Shown here in pieces: positions 8,438 to 17,248 of a DNA stretch of 64,000 nt. The DNA comes from Chelatococcus sp. (GTDB lineage: Bacteria > Pseudomonadota > Alphaproteobacteria > Rhizobiales > Beijerinckiaceae): positions 1-64,000 of the forward strand of contig QFQY01000009.1 of the NCBI GenBank assembly GCA_003248805.1, written 5' to 3'. Below the pieces are notes generated by a model. The model saw only the letters and a program-made list of their open reading frames with translations. It had not been told where the DNA came from and searched no databases. Both the position numbers and the translations under genes were made by a program. The first letter of the stretch is position 1, and each line of letters begins with the position of its first letter.

Positions 8438-9526
8438 ATGATCGCCCATACGCCGCGCCCGGATTCGTCGAGTCCCCTGGTCGAGACCGACCAGCGCTCC
8501 CGCGAGATCTTCCGCCAGATCGTCGAGGGCTACATGGCCACGGGCGAGCCGGTGGGCTCGCGCAATATCGCGCGCCTGCTGCCGATGGCGCTGTCGCCGG
8601 CGACCGTGCGCAACGTCATGACCGATCTGGAGCTCGCGGGCCTGATCTATGCGCCGCACACCTCCGCCGGGCGCCTGCCCACGGAACGGGGCCTGCGCTT
8701 CTTCGTCGATGCGATGATGGAGGTCGGCAACCTCACCTCGGACGAGCGCGCCCGCATCGAGGCGCAGATGAAGGCCGGTGCCTCGCAGCGCACCCTCGAC
8801 GCGACCCTCGCGGAAGCCTCCGCCGTCCTCTCCGGCCTGTCGCGGGGCGCGGGCGTCGTCGTGACGACCAAGGCCAACGCGCGGCTCAAGCATATCGAGT
8901 TCGTCAGGCTCGATCCGACCCGCGCCCTCGTCGTGCTGGTCGCCGAGGACGGCACGGTCGAGAACCGCCTGCTCGCGCTGCCGCCCGGCCTGCCCGCCTC
9001 GGCGCTGACGGAAGCCGCGAATTTTCTCAACGCGCGCATCCTCGGCAAGACGCTGGGCGAGTTGCGCGCCGAGGTCGGCGAGCATCGCGCCGTGATGGAG
9101 CGCGAGCTCGACGTGCTGACGGCGCGGCTGGTCGAGAGCGGCATCGCGACGCCGTCGGGCCCGACGAGCGACCGCCACCTCATCGTGCGCGGCCAGGCGA
9201 ACCTCCTCGACGATCTGAAGGCGCAGGAGGATCTGGAGCGCATCCGCCTGCTCTTCGACGATCTCGAGACGCAGACGGACGTCATCGACCTGCTCTCGCG
9301 GGCCGAGGACGGCGACGGCGTGCGCATCTTCATCGGCTCGGAGAACAAGCTGTTCTCGCTCTCCGGCTCCTCGATGATCGCCGCACCGTTCCGCGATGCC
9401 GAGCAGCGCATCGTCGGCGTCGTCGGCATCATCGGCCCGACGCGGCTGAACTATGCCCGCATCGTCCCCATGGTCGATTATACGGCCAGGGTGGTCGGCC
9501 GGTTGATCGACGGAAAGCCGCGCTGA
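8438..9526 (+). CDS. hrcA: Heat-inducible transcription repressor HrcA
   Basis: A 362-residue repressor of chaperonin genes that binds CIRCE operators. The N-terminal winged helix (about residues 15-85) includes GEPVGSRNIARLL and LSPATVRNVMTDLELAGLI. THTSAGRLPTE-like TSAGRLPTERGLRFFVD is a hallmark of the family. The C-terminal GAF-like domain ends with VGVVGIIGPTRLNYARIV. Divergent from rph. In many related genomes grpE follows hrcA; here the next gene is an AraC regulator and no grpE is present in the window. I see no CIRCE inverted repeat at this locus. Confidence 0.95.
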   Translation: MIAHTPRPDSSSPLVETDQRSREIFRQIVEGYMATGEPVGSRNIARLLPMALSPATVRNVMTDLELAGLIYAPHTSAGRLPTERGLRFFVDAMMEVGNLTSDERARIEAQMKAGASQRTLDATLAEASAVLSGLSRGAGVVVTTKANARLKHIEFVRLDPTRALVVLVAEDGTVENRLLALPPGLPASALTEAANFLNARILGKTLGELRAEVGEHRAVMERELDVLTARLVESGIATPSGPTSDRHLIVRGQANLLDDLKAQEDLERIRLLFDDLETQTDVIDLLSRAEDGDGVRIFIGSENKLFSLSGSSMIAAPFRDAEQRIVGVVGIIGPTRLNYARIVPMVDYTARVVGRLIDGKPR

Positions 9527-9614
9527 CGCGCGTCGCGCCGCAGCAGCGTTCTTCCTCATCCTCGCCGAAAAACGACGGCGCTCGTCTCTTGCGCCGCCGG
9601 GCGCTGTGGGCAGA

Positions 9615-10517
9615 ATGCCGGCCATGATGGATCCCGTCCGCCATGCCGAGCAGGCGACCGGCCGGCGACAGTCGTCGCTGGTCGATCTCTGGTCCAGGGT
9701 CGGCTTCGCCGCTGCGCTGAGCGAGGTCACGGGCCCGCATGTCTACCGCTACGGCGCGCTTCCGGTGCCGACCGTGGCGGTGACGCTCTATGACGTTCGC
9801 CGCCATGTGCTGATCGAGGACGGCCGCGTCCGGCGCGATGCCAGCGTGCCGGCCGGGCGCTTCCGCATCGGCCAGCCCGGCCGCGAGGTGGTCGTCGACG
9901 CCGTGCCGGCCGTCTCCTCTGGCGACCTGCTGCTGATGTATTTCGGCGACCGCCTGCTGACCGAGGTCGGCTCGGCCTACGGGCTCGCCGGCCCCGTCGC
10001 GCTGGCCGATCGCGTCTGGGACGTCGAGGATCCTTTCCTCGCGCTCTCGGCGCGCAGGCTCTTCGAGGCGAGCGAGGCGGCGCGCGCCGGCCATGGGCTG
10101 CTCGCCGAACAGCTCGCGCTGACGCTCGCCTTCCACGTCGCCGATCGCTACGGCACGCCCGATCCGGCGCGGCTGGAGCCGCCGGGCGCCCTGCGCAAGG
10201 GCACGCTCGATCGTGTCGTCGCCTTCATCCGCGCCGATCCGGCGGCGGCGATCACGCTGTCCGACCTCGCCGGCCTCGCCGGGCTGGGGCCGTCGCAGTT
10301 CCTGCGCGCCTTCAAGCGCTCGACGGGCATGACCCCGCATCGCTTCCTCCTGCGCGAGCGGGTCGCCATCGCCGAGGAGATGCTGGCGCGTTCCTCCCTG
10401 CCGCTGGCCGAGATCGCGATCGCCTGCGGATTTTCCTCGCAGTCGCATCTCGGGACGGCGTTCCGCGCGGCGACCGGCACGACCCCCGCGCGCTATCGCA
10501 GGTACAACGGCGACTAG
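9615..10517 (+). CDS. AraC-family transcriptional regulator
   Basis: About 300 residues. The C-terminal third carries the paired helix-turn-helix of the AraC/XylS family: TLSDLAGLAGLGPSQFLRAFKRSTGMTP, split over HTH1, and LAEIAIACGFSSQSHLGTAFRAATGTTPARYR over HTH2. The N-terminal 170 residues would be the effector or oligomerisation domain. Several starts are possible (GTG 9606, ATG 9615, 9624, 9627) and none has a clear advantage. It sits just upstream of, and on the same strand as, the MFS and LigI-like genes, so it may control them; this is inference from position. Confidence 0.85.
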   Translation: MPAMMDPVRHAEQATGRRQSSLVDLWSRVGFAAALSEVTGPHVYRYGALPVPTVAVTLYDVRRHVLIEDGRVRRDASVPAGRFRIGQPGREVVVDAVPAVSSGDLLLMYFGDRLLTEVGSAYGLAGPVALADRVWDVEDPFLALSARRLFEASEAARAGHGLLAEQLALTLAFHVADRYGTPDPARLEPPGALRKGTLDRVVAFIRADPAAAITLSDLAGLAGLGPSQFLRAFKRSTGMTPHRFLLRERVAIAEEMLARSSLPLAEIAIACGFSSQSHLGTAFRAATGTTPARYRRYNGD

Positions 10518-10629
10518 AGCCGGATCCAATCGGATCGACTCGATCTGATTGGTGAATCCGTCTCTCACTTTGGGATAGGGGCCGTTTTGCCGATCAGCTT
10601 GAGGTGCAAGCTGATCGGAACGCGCTCTA
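10515..10629. repeat. Composite palindromic element bounded by TAGAGC / GCTCTA
   Basis: Starts with TAGAGC (10515-10520) and ends with its inverse GCTCTA (10624-10629). Inside are two strong hairpins: CCAATC ... GATTGG (10526-10552, with GATCG/CGATC inside) and a perfect 12-bp stem CCGATCAGCTTG / CAAGCTGATCGG (10590-10618). It overlaps the AraC stop codon. A similarly built element lies at 45173-45301. Most of the 10518-10755 gap before the MFS gene is this element; the rest shows nothing I can name. Confidence 0.75.
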
Positions 10630-10755
10630 ACGCCGAATTTCTGACAAATCCTCCGGATCGCCGCCGATTTTCTGGGAGACCGGCGCCAGCCGGCCGGAGC
10701 ATCTTGCGCGCCGCGCCGCCCGTTCGCCTGAAGACGGGGGCGAGGGAGAACATCC

Positions 10756-12039
10756 ATGGCGACCTCGACCGAACCCGCCGCCCCGGCGGACAGCAGCCTC
10801 ACGGCCTTCTACGCCGACATGACCACCCCGGAGCGGCGCACCTTCTGGGCCTGTGCCGCCGGCTGGGCGCTCGACGGCATGGATTTCATGATCTACCCGC
10901 TGGTGATCGGCACGATCATCAAGCTCTGGAACGTCGACGCCGGCGTCGCCGGGCTCGCGGTCACGGTCACCTTGCTCGCTTCGGCCCTCGGTGGCTGGGT
11001 CGCCGGCTACCTGGCCGACCGCATCGGCCGGGTCCTGACCCTGCAGATCACGATTCTCTGGTTTTCCGTGTTCTCGCTGGTCTGCGCCGTCGCGCAGGAC
11101 TTCAACCAGCTCCTCGTGGCGCGCGCCCTGCTCGGCTTCGGCTTCGGCGGCGAATGGGCGGCCGGCGCCGTGCTGATGGGCGAGGCGATCCGCGCCGAAT
11201 ATCGCGGCCGCGCCGTCGGTTCGATCCAGTCCGGCTGGGCCGTGGGCTGGGGTCTCGCCGTGCTGATCCAGGCGGTGCTCTTCTCCTGGCTGCCGCCCGA
11301 GACCGCGTGGCGCTGGATGTTCGTGATCGGCGCCACCCCCGCGCTCCTCGTCTTCTATCTGCGCCGCTATGTCGAGGAGCCGGCGATCTCGGCGCAGACT
11401 CGCGCGCGCCAGGCCGCCACCGGTGACCGCCCGGCGATCTGGGAGATCTTCAAGGGGCCCATCCTGAAGACGACGATCCTCGCCTCGCTCGTCGCCACGG
11501 GCTGCCAGGGCGGCTACTACGCCATCACCACCTGGCTGCCGCGCTTCCTCACCACCGAGCGCAATCTCTCCATCGTCGGGTCCACCGGCTATCTGGCGGC
11601 GCTGATCGTCGGCTCCTTCGTCGGCTATCTCGTCGGCGCCTGGCTCGCGGACAAGATCGGCCGGCGCAAGCTCTTCCTGGTGTTTTCGATCGGGGCGATC
11701 GTCGTCGTTCTGGCCTATACGCAGCTTCCGCTTTCCAACCAGGTGCTGTGGGTGCTCGGCTTCCCGCTCGGCTTCTTCGCCTCGGGCTATTTCTCGGGCA
11801 TGGGCGCCTTCCTGACCGAGCTCTATCCGACCCGGCTGCGGGGCTCCGGCCAGGGCTTCTGCTACAATTTCGGCCGCGGCGTCGGCGCGCTCTTCCCGGC
11901 GCTCGTGGGCTATCTCTCCGCCTCGATGTCGCTGGCCTCCGCGATCGCGATCTTCGCGGTGGGGGCGTATGTGCTGTTCTTCGCGGCCGCTTTCGCCTTG
12001 CCTGAAACCCGCGGCCGGGAGCTCCATGCCGATGACTGA
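10756..12039 (+). CDS. MFS transporter, AAHS/SHS-like organic acid carrier
   Basis: A 427-residue inner-membrane carrier with about 12 transmembrane segments. LDGMDFMIYPLVIG in TM1 resembles the DGxD signature of aromatic-acid:H+ and related carboxylate symporters. GWVAGYLADRIGRVLT is the loop 2-3 MFS motif and WLADKIGRRKL its repeat in the second half. LYPTRLRGSGQGFCYNFGR is typical of the family. It overlaps the LigI-like hydrolase gene by 14 bp, suggesting that it imports that enzyme's substrate or a precursor. The exact substrate is not readable from sequence. Confidence 0.87.
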   Translation: MATSTEPAAPADSSLTAFYADMTTPERRTFWACAAGWALDGMDFMIYPLVIGTIIKLWNVDAGVAGLAVTVTLLASALGGWVAGYLADRIGRVLTLQITILWFSVFSLVCAVAQDFNQLLVARALLGFGFGGEWAAGAVLMGEAIRAEYRGRAVGSIQSGWAVGWGLAVLIQAVLFSWLPPETAWRWMFVIGATPALLVFYLRRYVEEPAISAQTRARQAATGDRPAIWEIFKGPILKTTILASLVATGCQGGYYAITTWLPRFLTTERNLSIVGSTGYLAALIVGSFVGYLVGAWLADKIGRRKLFLVFSIGAIVVVLAYTQLPLSNQVLWVLGFPLGFFASGYFSGMGAFLTELYPTRLRGSGQGFCYNFGRGVGALFPALVGYLSASMSLASAIAIFAVGAYVLFFAAAFALPETRGRELHADD

Positions 12040-12931
12040 GACGACCACCGCCCCGGCCTGCCCGGGACCGGACCCGCATCCGCGCGGCCCCACCCGCTTT
12101 CGGATGCCGGCCGGCGCGGTCGACACCCACGCCCATGTCATCGGCGGCCCTCCCGACTATCCCTTCGTCGCGACGCGCAGCTACACCCCGCCGCCGGCGC
12201 CGCCGGCATCCTATCTGGCGATGCTGAACGCCACGGGAGCGACCTATGGCGTGCTCGTGCAGGTCAGCGTCCACGGCACCGACAACCGGCTCATGCTGGA
12301 GACGCTGCGCGCCCATCCGCGAAGGCTGCGCGGCATCTGCGTCGTGCCGCCCGATATCGGCGACGCGCAGAAGGCCGAGCTCGCCGAAGCCGGCGTGGTC
12401 GGCATGCGCTTGAACGTGCTCTATGGCGGCGGCCAGGGCTTCGAGGACCTGGAGCGCTATGGCGCGCTCGCCAAGGAGATGGGCTGGCATCTCCAGTTCC
12501 TCGTCGACGCGCGCGACCTGACGGCGCTGGCGCCGCGCCTGTCGCGCCTGCCCGTGCCCTTCGTGGTCGATCACTGGGGCCATTTCCCGACGACGCGCGG
12601 GCTAGACGATCCGGGTTTCCGGACGCTGCTCGGCCTCGTCCGGGACGGCGCCTGGGTCAAGCTTTCGGGCGCCTATCGCAACTCGGTCGAGGCCTTGCCC
12701 TATGCCGACACGATCCCCTTCGCGCGGGCGCTCCACGCGGCCGCGCCGGAGCGCTGCGTCTGGGGCTCGGACTGGCCGCATGTCGCGCAGTGGAACCCGA
12801 TGCCGAATGTCGGCGATCTGCTCGATCTGCTCGCCGACTGGGTGCCGGATGCGCAGGCCCGCGACCGCGTGCTCGCCGACAACGCGCAGGCGCTTTACGG
12901 CTTTCCGCCCGTGCCCCGTCCGGGCGGCTGA
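12026..12931 (+). CDS. Amidohydrolase-family lactonase, LigI-like (2-pyrone-4,6-dicarboxylate hydrolase family)
   Basis: About 301 residues of the amidohydrolase-2 fold. AVDTHAHVIGG gives the HxH motif after strand 1, VVDHWGHFP supplies later histidines, and CVWGSDWPHVAQWNPMPN contains the catalytic Asp of the LigI subgroup. LigI opens the lactone of 2-pyrone-4,6-dicarboxylate in protocatechuate 4,5-cleavage and works without metal. The start ATG at 12026 (or 12032) lies inside the end of the MFS gene, so the two are probably coupled. No other pathway genes are nearby, so the true substrate remains open. Confidence 0.83.
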   Translation: MPMTETTTAPACPGPDPHPRGPTRFRMPAGAVDTHAHVIGGPPDYPFVATRSYTPPPAPPASYLAMLNATGATYGVLVQVSVHGTDNRLMLETLRAHPRRLRGICVVPPDIGDAQKAELAEAGVVGMRLNVLYGGGQGFEDLERYGALAKEMGWHLQFLVDARDLTALAPRLSRLPVPFVVDHWGHFPTTRGLDDPGFRTLLGLVRDGAWVKLSGAYRNSVEALPYADTIPFARALHAAAPERCVWGSDWPHVAQWNPMPNVGDLLDLLADWVPDAQARDRVLADNAQALYGFPPVPRPGG

Positions 12932-13046
12932 GTCGGGACGATTTGGCATGGGCGCCGTCCCGCGCTAACTCTGCGGCGAATCCGAACGTCGCCCGATGGG
13001 CGCATCCCTCGCCGCAGAGCCGCCAAGAGACAGCCAAGAGCCCCCG

Positions 13047-13295
13047 ATGACCGATCAGCTGCCCGACCGCCTCTCCGTCAATCCCGACAGCCCCTATTAC
13101 GACGAGCAGGTGCTCGCCCGCGACATCGGCATCCGCTTCAAGGGGACCGAGAAGACCAATGTCGAGGAGTATTGCGTCTCCGAAGGCTGGATCAAGGTCG
13201 CGGCCGGCAACGCCAAGGATCGCTTCGGGCGGCCGATGACGATCACGCTCAAGGGCCCGGTGGAGCCCTATGTGAAGGCCGCGAAGGAAGGCTGA
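13047..13295 (+). CDS. DUF3297 family protein
   Basis: An 82-residue small protein beginning MTDQLPDRLSVNP and containing YYDEQVLARDIGIRFKGTEKTNVEEY, which matches the DUF3297 family of proteobacteria as I recall it. The function is unknown. It is acidic to neutral, with no signal peptide, membrane helix or cysteine cluster. The ATG at 13047 was chosen because it starts the conserved region. It stands alone on the plus strand, followed by convergent GNAT/XRE genes. Confidence 0.8.
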   Translation: MTDQLPDRLSVNPDSPYYDEQVLARDIGIRFKGTEKTNVEEYCVSEGWIKVAAGNAKDRFGRPMTITLKGPVEPYVKAAKEG

Positions 13296-13347
13296 TCGCC
13301 GCCTTCCGCCCGGCGCCTCGGCGCGGATCCTCGTGGAAGCCGGCGCG

Positions 13348-13881
13348 TCAGCGCAGATCCTTGTAGAAGAAGGTCGCGCCGCAATCGCTGCCGTCCGGCA
13401 TGAGCGCATAGCGCGGGATCGTGCCGACCTCGACGAAGCCGAGGCTCGTATAGAGCGCATGGGCCCCGCTCGCGCCGTCGGTGTCGAGCACCAGAAGGGT
13501 CCTGCCCCGGCGCAGGGCCTCCGTTTCCGCGGCCCGCATCAGCATCGAGGCGAGGCCGCGCCGTCTGGCCGATGAGTGGACCAGCATCTTGGCGATCTCG
13601 GCCCGGTGCGGCTGGTTCGCCTTGCCGATCGGCTGAAGCTGCGTGGTGCCGACGATTGTGCCGTCGAGCCTGGCGATGAACAGCACCGTGCGCCCGGCCT
13701 CGACATCGGCGGCGACGCCCTGCCAGAAGCGCTCGTACTCGGTCGCCGTCGCATCGGCCATGAAGCCGACGGAGGCGCCTCCCGCCACGGCGTCGGCGAG
13801 AATGCCGGCGAGGACCGGGACGGCAGCCTTGGTGCCGGCGGCGTCGAGCTGTTCGATGGCGATCGTGCCGGTCTGCGTCAT
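13348..13881 (-). CDS. GNAT-family N-acetyltransferase
   Basis: A 177-residue acetyltransferase. EIAKMLVHSSARRRGLASMLMRAAE is the acetyl-CoA-binding motif A (R-R-x-G-L-A), preceded by IVGTTQLQPI (strand 4 region) and followed by LLVLDTDGASGAHALYTSLGFVEVGTIP (motif B, with the A-x-x-L-Y-x-x-L-G-F signature). The acceptor is unknown. The start codon overlaps the stop of the upstream XRE-cupin regulator gene by 4 bp, so the pair forms an operon, perhaps a regulator with a resistance or detoxification enzyme. Confidence 0.88.
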   Translation of the reverse strand: MTQTGTIAIEQLDAAGTKAAVPVLAGILADAVAGGASVGFMADATATEYERFWQGVAADVEAGRTVLFIARLDGTIVGTTQLQPIGKANQPHRAEIAKMLVHSSARRRGLASMLMRAAETEALRRGRTLLVLDTDGASGAHALYTSLGFVEVGTIPRYALMPDGSDCGATFFYKDLR

Positions 13882-14474
13882 GGCGAAGGTCCGTTCCAGT
13901 CGTCGGCCGCGGTGAGCACGACCGCGTAGCGTGCCGGCGTCGTGCCGGGATTGTGGAAGCTGATCGGCCCGTCGAGCAGCATGGCGAGGCAGTCCCCGGC
14001 GGCGAGCCTGTGCTCGCGCTCGCCGAGGCCGATCACGAGCTCGCCGTCCAGCAGCCAGATCTGTTGGTCGAGCCTCTGGCTGCTGCGCGGAGCTTCGAGC
14101 AGCACGCGCCCGCCGGCCGGCATCTCGACCTCGACGATCTCGAGCCGCGAGCCGCTTCCGGCCGGAGAGACCGTCCGGCGCAGATAGCCGCTGGCGGGAT
14201 CGGTCCAGACCGGCTGCTCGGCGCGGCTGACGAAGGGGCCGGCGCCGCGTTCCTCGCGGAACAGCGCCGAGAGCACGATTCCGAGGCCGGCGCAGAGCCG
14301 GTCGAGAAGCGCCGCGGTCGGGCTCGATTCGCCGCGCTCGACCCGCGAGATCATGGCGCGGCTGACCCCGGAGCGGTCGGCGAGCTGCTCCAGCGTCAGT
14401 TCCCGCGCCAGCCGCACCGCCTTGATGCGCTGGCCGAGCCGTTCGTCGAGCTGCGATCGTTCAATCGATTCCAT
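13878..14474 (-). CDS. XRE-family regulator with C-terminal cupin domain
   Basis: A 198-residue protein. Residues 12-70 form a lambda-repressor-like helix-turn-helix (LTLEQLADRSGVSRAMISRVERGESSPT). Residues 105-190 form a single cupin (WLLDGELVIGLGEREHRLAAGDC and FHNPGTTPARYAVVL), a common effector-binding module. Such regulators often control small-molecule catabolism or export genes beside them. The gene is co-transcribed with the GNAT gene. A short palindrome over its start codon could serve autoregulation. Confidence 0.9.
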   Translation of the reverse strand: MESIERSQLDERLGQRIKAVRLARELTLEQLADRSGVSRAMISRVERGESSPTAALLDRLCAGLGIVLSALFREERGAGPFVSRAEQPVWTDPASGYLRRTVSPAGSGSRLEIVEVEMPAGGRVLLEAPRSSQRLDQQIWLLDGELVIGLGEREHRLAAGDCLAMLLDGPISFHNPGTTPARYAVVLTAADDWNGPSP

Positions 14475-14511
14475 GATAATGGAGAAAATCCAATATTGCG
14501 GATCGTGTCAA
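14470..14511 (-). promoter_or_regulatory. Candidate promoter/operator of the XRE-GNAT operon
   Basis: TCCAT-GATA-ATGGA (14470-14483) overlaps the XRE start codon and is followed by the palindrome CAATATTG (about 14491-14498). On the minus strand a perfect TTGACA (14506-14511) lies upstream with a weak -10 (TTTTCT) at 17-nt spacing. The palindromes lie in or just after the promoter, as for autorepression. This is a visual assignment only. Confidence 0.35.
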
Positions 14512-14629
14512 CACGGTCAGGGGCTGGGCCCCTCCGTTGACCCCCGTCTCCCCCTTGGCGGGTGTTCCGCCTGCCCTCCGCGCCACCGCGACGCTTGGCG
14601 TGGTGCGGCATCGCTGCTATGGCCGGCCC

Positions 14630-16435
14630 ATGAGCACCAAGAGCTTCGACAACATCCGCAACTTTTCGATCGTGGCGCATATCGACCACGGCAAGTCGAC
14701 GCTCGCCGATCGCCTGATCCAGCAGACCGGCACCGTCGCGGCCCGCGACATGAGCGAGCAGATCCTCGACTCGATGGATATCGAGAAGGAGCGCGGCATC
14801 ACCATCAAGGCGCAGACCGTCCGGCTCGACTACCGCGCCAAGGACGGCAAGGACTATGTCCTGAACCTGATGGACACGCCCGGCCATGTCGACTTCGCCT
14901 ATGAGGTCTCGCGCTCGCTTGCGGCCTGCGAGGGCTCGCTGCTGGTCGTCGACGCCTCGCAGGGCGTCGAGGCGCAGACGCTCGCCAACGTCTATCAGGC
15001 GCTGGACGCGAACCACGAGATCGTCACCGTCCTGAACAAGATCGACCTGCCGGCGGCCGATCCCGAGCGCATCAAGCAGCAGATCGAGGACGTGATCGGG
15101 CTCGACGCCTCGGAGGCCGTGCCGATCTCGGCCAAGACCGGCCTCAACATCGAAGGCGTGCTCGAAGCCATCGTCGAGAAGCTGCCCGCGCCCAAGGGCG
15201 ACCCCGACGCGCCGCTGAAGGCCATGCTGGTCGACAGCTGGTACGACGCCTATCTCGGCGTCGTCGTGCTCGTGCGCATCATCGACGGCTATCTGCGCAA
15301 GGGCATGACCATCCGCATGATGCGGGCCAAGGCGTCCTACGGCGTCGACCGCGTCGGCGTGTTCAAGCCCAAGATGAACGAGGTCAAGGAACTCGGTCCC
15401 GGCGAGGTCGGCTTCTTCACCGCCTCGATCAAGGAGGTGGCCGATACCGCCGTCGGCGACACCATCACCGACGAGAAGAAGCCGATCGCCGAGCCGCTGC
15501 CGGGCTTCAAGCCGGTTCAGCCGGTGGTGTTCTGCGGCATCTTCCCGGTCGATGCGGCCGATTTCGAGATCCTGCGCGGCGCCATGGCGAAGCTGCGCCT
15601 GAACGATGCCAGCTTCTCCTACGAGATGGAGACCTCGGCCGCGCTCGGCTTCGGTTTCCGCTGCGGCTTCCTCGGGCTGCTGCATCTGGAGATCATCCAG
15701 GAGCGGCTGGAGCGCGAGTTCAACCTCAACCTGATCTCGACCGCGCCCTCGGTCGTCTATCATCTGCGCCTGCGCGACGGCACGACGCTCGAGCTCCACA
15801 ATCCGGCCGACATGCCGGACGTGATGAAGATCGAGGCCATCGACGAGCCCTGGATCCGCGCCACCATCTTCACGCCCGACGAGTATCTCGGCTCGGTCCT
15901 CAAGCTCTGCCAGGATCGGCGCGGCCTGCAGATCGACCTCGGCTATGTCGGCAGCCGTGCCAAGGTCACCTATGATCTGCCGCTCAACGAGGTCGTCTTC
16001 GACTTCTACGACCGGCTGAAGTCGATCTCGAAGGGCTACGCCTCGTTCGACTACGCCATCACCGACTATCGCGAGGGCGACCTCGTGCGCATGTCGATCC
16101 TGGTCAATGCCGAGCCGGTCGATGCCCTCTCGATGCTGGTCCACCGCACCCGCGCCGAGGCCCGCGGCCGCGCCATGTGCGAGAAGCTGAAGGAGCTGAT
16201 CCCGCCGCACATGTTCCAGATTCCGGTCCAGGCGGCGATCGGCGGCAAGATCATCGCCCGCGAGACCATCCGCGCGCTGCGCAAGGACGTGACGGCCAAG
16301 TGCTATGGCGGCGACGCCACCCGCAAGCGCAAGCTTCTGGAGAAGCAGAAGGAAGGCAAGAAGAAGATGCGGCAGTTCGGCAAGGTCGAAATCCCGCAGG
16401 AAGCCTTCATCGCCGCGCTGAAGATGGATAGCTGA
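14630..16435 (+). CDS. lepA: Elongation factor 4 (back-translocating GTPase LepA)
   Basis: A 601-residue translational GTPase. IRNFSIVAHIDHGKSTLADR holds the P-loop, RGITIKAQTVRL is switch I, DTPGHVDFAYEVSRSL is G3 and NKIDLPAADP is G4. LGFGFRCGFLGLLHLEIIQERL is the LepA domain III signature, and the unique C-terminal domain includes GGDATRKRKLLEKQKEGKK. Length and order match LepA exactly. The ATG at 14630 starts the conserved sequence; the longer upstream frame is not conserved. Confidence 0.97.
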   Translation: MSTKSFDNIRNFSIVAHIDHGKSTLADRLIQQTGTVAARDMSEQILDSMDIEKERGITIKAQTVRLDYRAKDGKDYVLNLMDTPGHVDFAYEVSRSLAACEGSLLVVDASQGVEAQTLANVYQALDANHEIVTVLNKIDLPAADPERIKQQIEDVIGLDASEAVPISAKTGLNIEGVLEAIVEKLPAPKGDPDAPLKAMLVDSWYDAYLGVVVLVRIIDGYLRKGMTIRMMRAKASYGVDRVGVFKPKMNEVKELGPGEVGFFTASIKEVADTAVGDTITDEKKPIAEPLPGFKPVQPVVFCGIFPVDAADFEILRGAMAKLRLNDASFSYEMETSAALGFGFRCGFLGLLHLEIIQERLEREFNLNLISTAPSVVYHLRLRDGTTLELHNPADMPDVMKIEAIDEPWIRATIFTPDEYLGSVLKLCQDRRGLQIDLGYVGSRAKVTYDLPLNEVVFDFYDRLKSISKGYASFDYAITDYREGDLVRMSILVNAEPVDALSMLVHRTRAEARGRAMCEKLKELIPPHMFQIPVQAAIGGKIIARETIRALRKDVTAKCYGGDATRKRKLLEKQKEGKKKMRQFGKVEIPQEAFIAALKMDS

Positions 16436-16443
16436 GCGCCTCC

Positions 16444-16525
16444 CGTCATTGCGAGCGCAGCGAAGCAATCCAGCCTCGTAGAGTGCAGCGGTTCCCTGGA
16501 TTGCTTCGCTGCGCTCGCCATGACG
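16444..16525. repeat. Dispersed palindromic repeat, GAAGCAATCCA type (copy 2)
   Basis: CGTCATTGCGAGCGCAGC, GAAGCAATCCAG, then CTGGATTGCTTC and GCGCTCGCCATGACG, forming one long hairpin between lepA and engB on the same strand. It starts 9 bp after the lepA stop. Confidence 0.88.
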
Positions 16526-16582
16526 ACGCGGTCTGACGGACATCCGTTTCCGTTCGGAGCCGCCTTCGTGTAGGCAGGGCCC

Positions 16583-17248
16583 ATGACCACGAGCACGACG
16601 CAGCCCTTTTCCGACGACGAGATCGAAACCGCCCGCAAGCTCTTCGAGGGGCCGTGGGATTTCGTCTGGGCCTCGACCAAGATCGACGACCTGCCGCCGA
16701 TGGTGGGCCAGGAGATCGCCTTCGCCGGGCGCTCCAATGTCGGCAAGTCGAGCCTCATCAACGCCCTGACGCGCCGCAACGCGCTGGCGCGGACCTCGCA
16801 CACGCCCGGCCGCACCCAGCAGCTCAACTTCTTCCGCCAGGTCGACCATGACGAGCGCCTGACCATCGTCGACATGCCGGGCTACGGCTATGCGGCCGTC
16901 GGCAAGGAGAAGGTCGCCGCCTGGACGCGCCTGATCCACGACTATCTGCGCGGCCGCTCCAACCTGATGCGCGTCTATGTCCTGATCGACGCCCGCCACG
17001 GCATCAAGGATGTCGACGGCGCCGTGCTGGAGACGCTCGACAAGGCGGCGGTGTCCTATCAGGTCGTCCTCACCAAGGGCGACGCCATCAAGCAGGCCGA
17101 CCAGCAGTTCATGCGCGAGGCGACCTATGACGAGATCAAGCGCCGTCCGGCCGCCTATCCCGAGGTGCTGCTGACCTCCAGCGAGAAGGGGCTCGGCATT
17201 CCCGAGCTGCGCGCCTCCATCGCCCGCGTGCTGTTCGAGCGGAGCTGA
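16583..17248 (+). CDS. engB: Ribosome biogenesis GTP-binding protein EngB (YihA/YsxC)
   Basis: A 221-residue GTPase needed for large-subunit assembly. EIAFAGRSNVGKSSLINAL is the P-loop region, TPGRTQQLNFF is the switch I threonine block, DMPGYGYAAV is G3 and TKGDAIKQ is the G4 variant (TKxD). Length fits the family. The ATG at 16583 gives a standard N-terminal extension. It follows lepA and a palindromic repeat; the next gene encodes a secreted hydrolase. Confidence 0.95.
   Translation: MTTSTTQPFSDDEIETARKLFEGPWDFVWASTKIDDLPPMVGQEIAFAGRSNVGKSSLINALTRRNALARTSHTPGRTQQLNFFRQVDHDERLTIVDMPGYGYAAVGKEKVAAWTRLIHDYLRGRSNLMRVYVLIDARHGIKDVDGAVLETLDKAAVSYQVVLTKGDAIKQADQQFMREATYDEIKRRPAAYPEVLLTSSEKGLGIPELRASIARVLFERS

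Noticed and set aside
8273..9730. Upstream extension of the rph reading frame across hrcA
   Set aside because: The extension is antisense to hrcA and unlike any domain; the conserved RNase PH N terminus begins at 8272.
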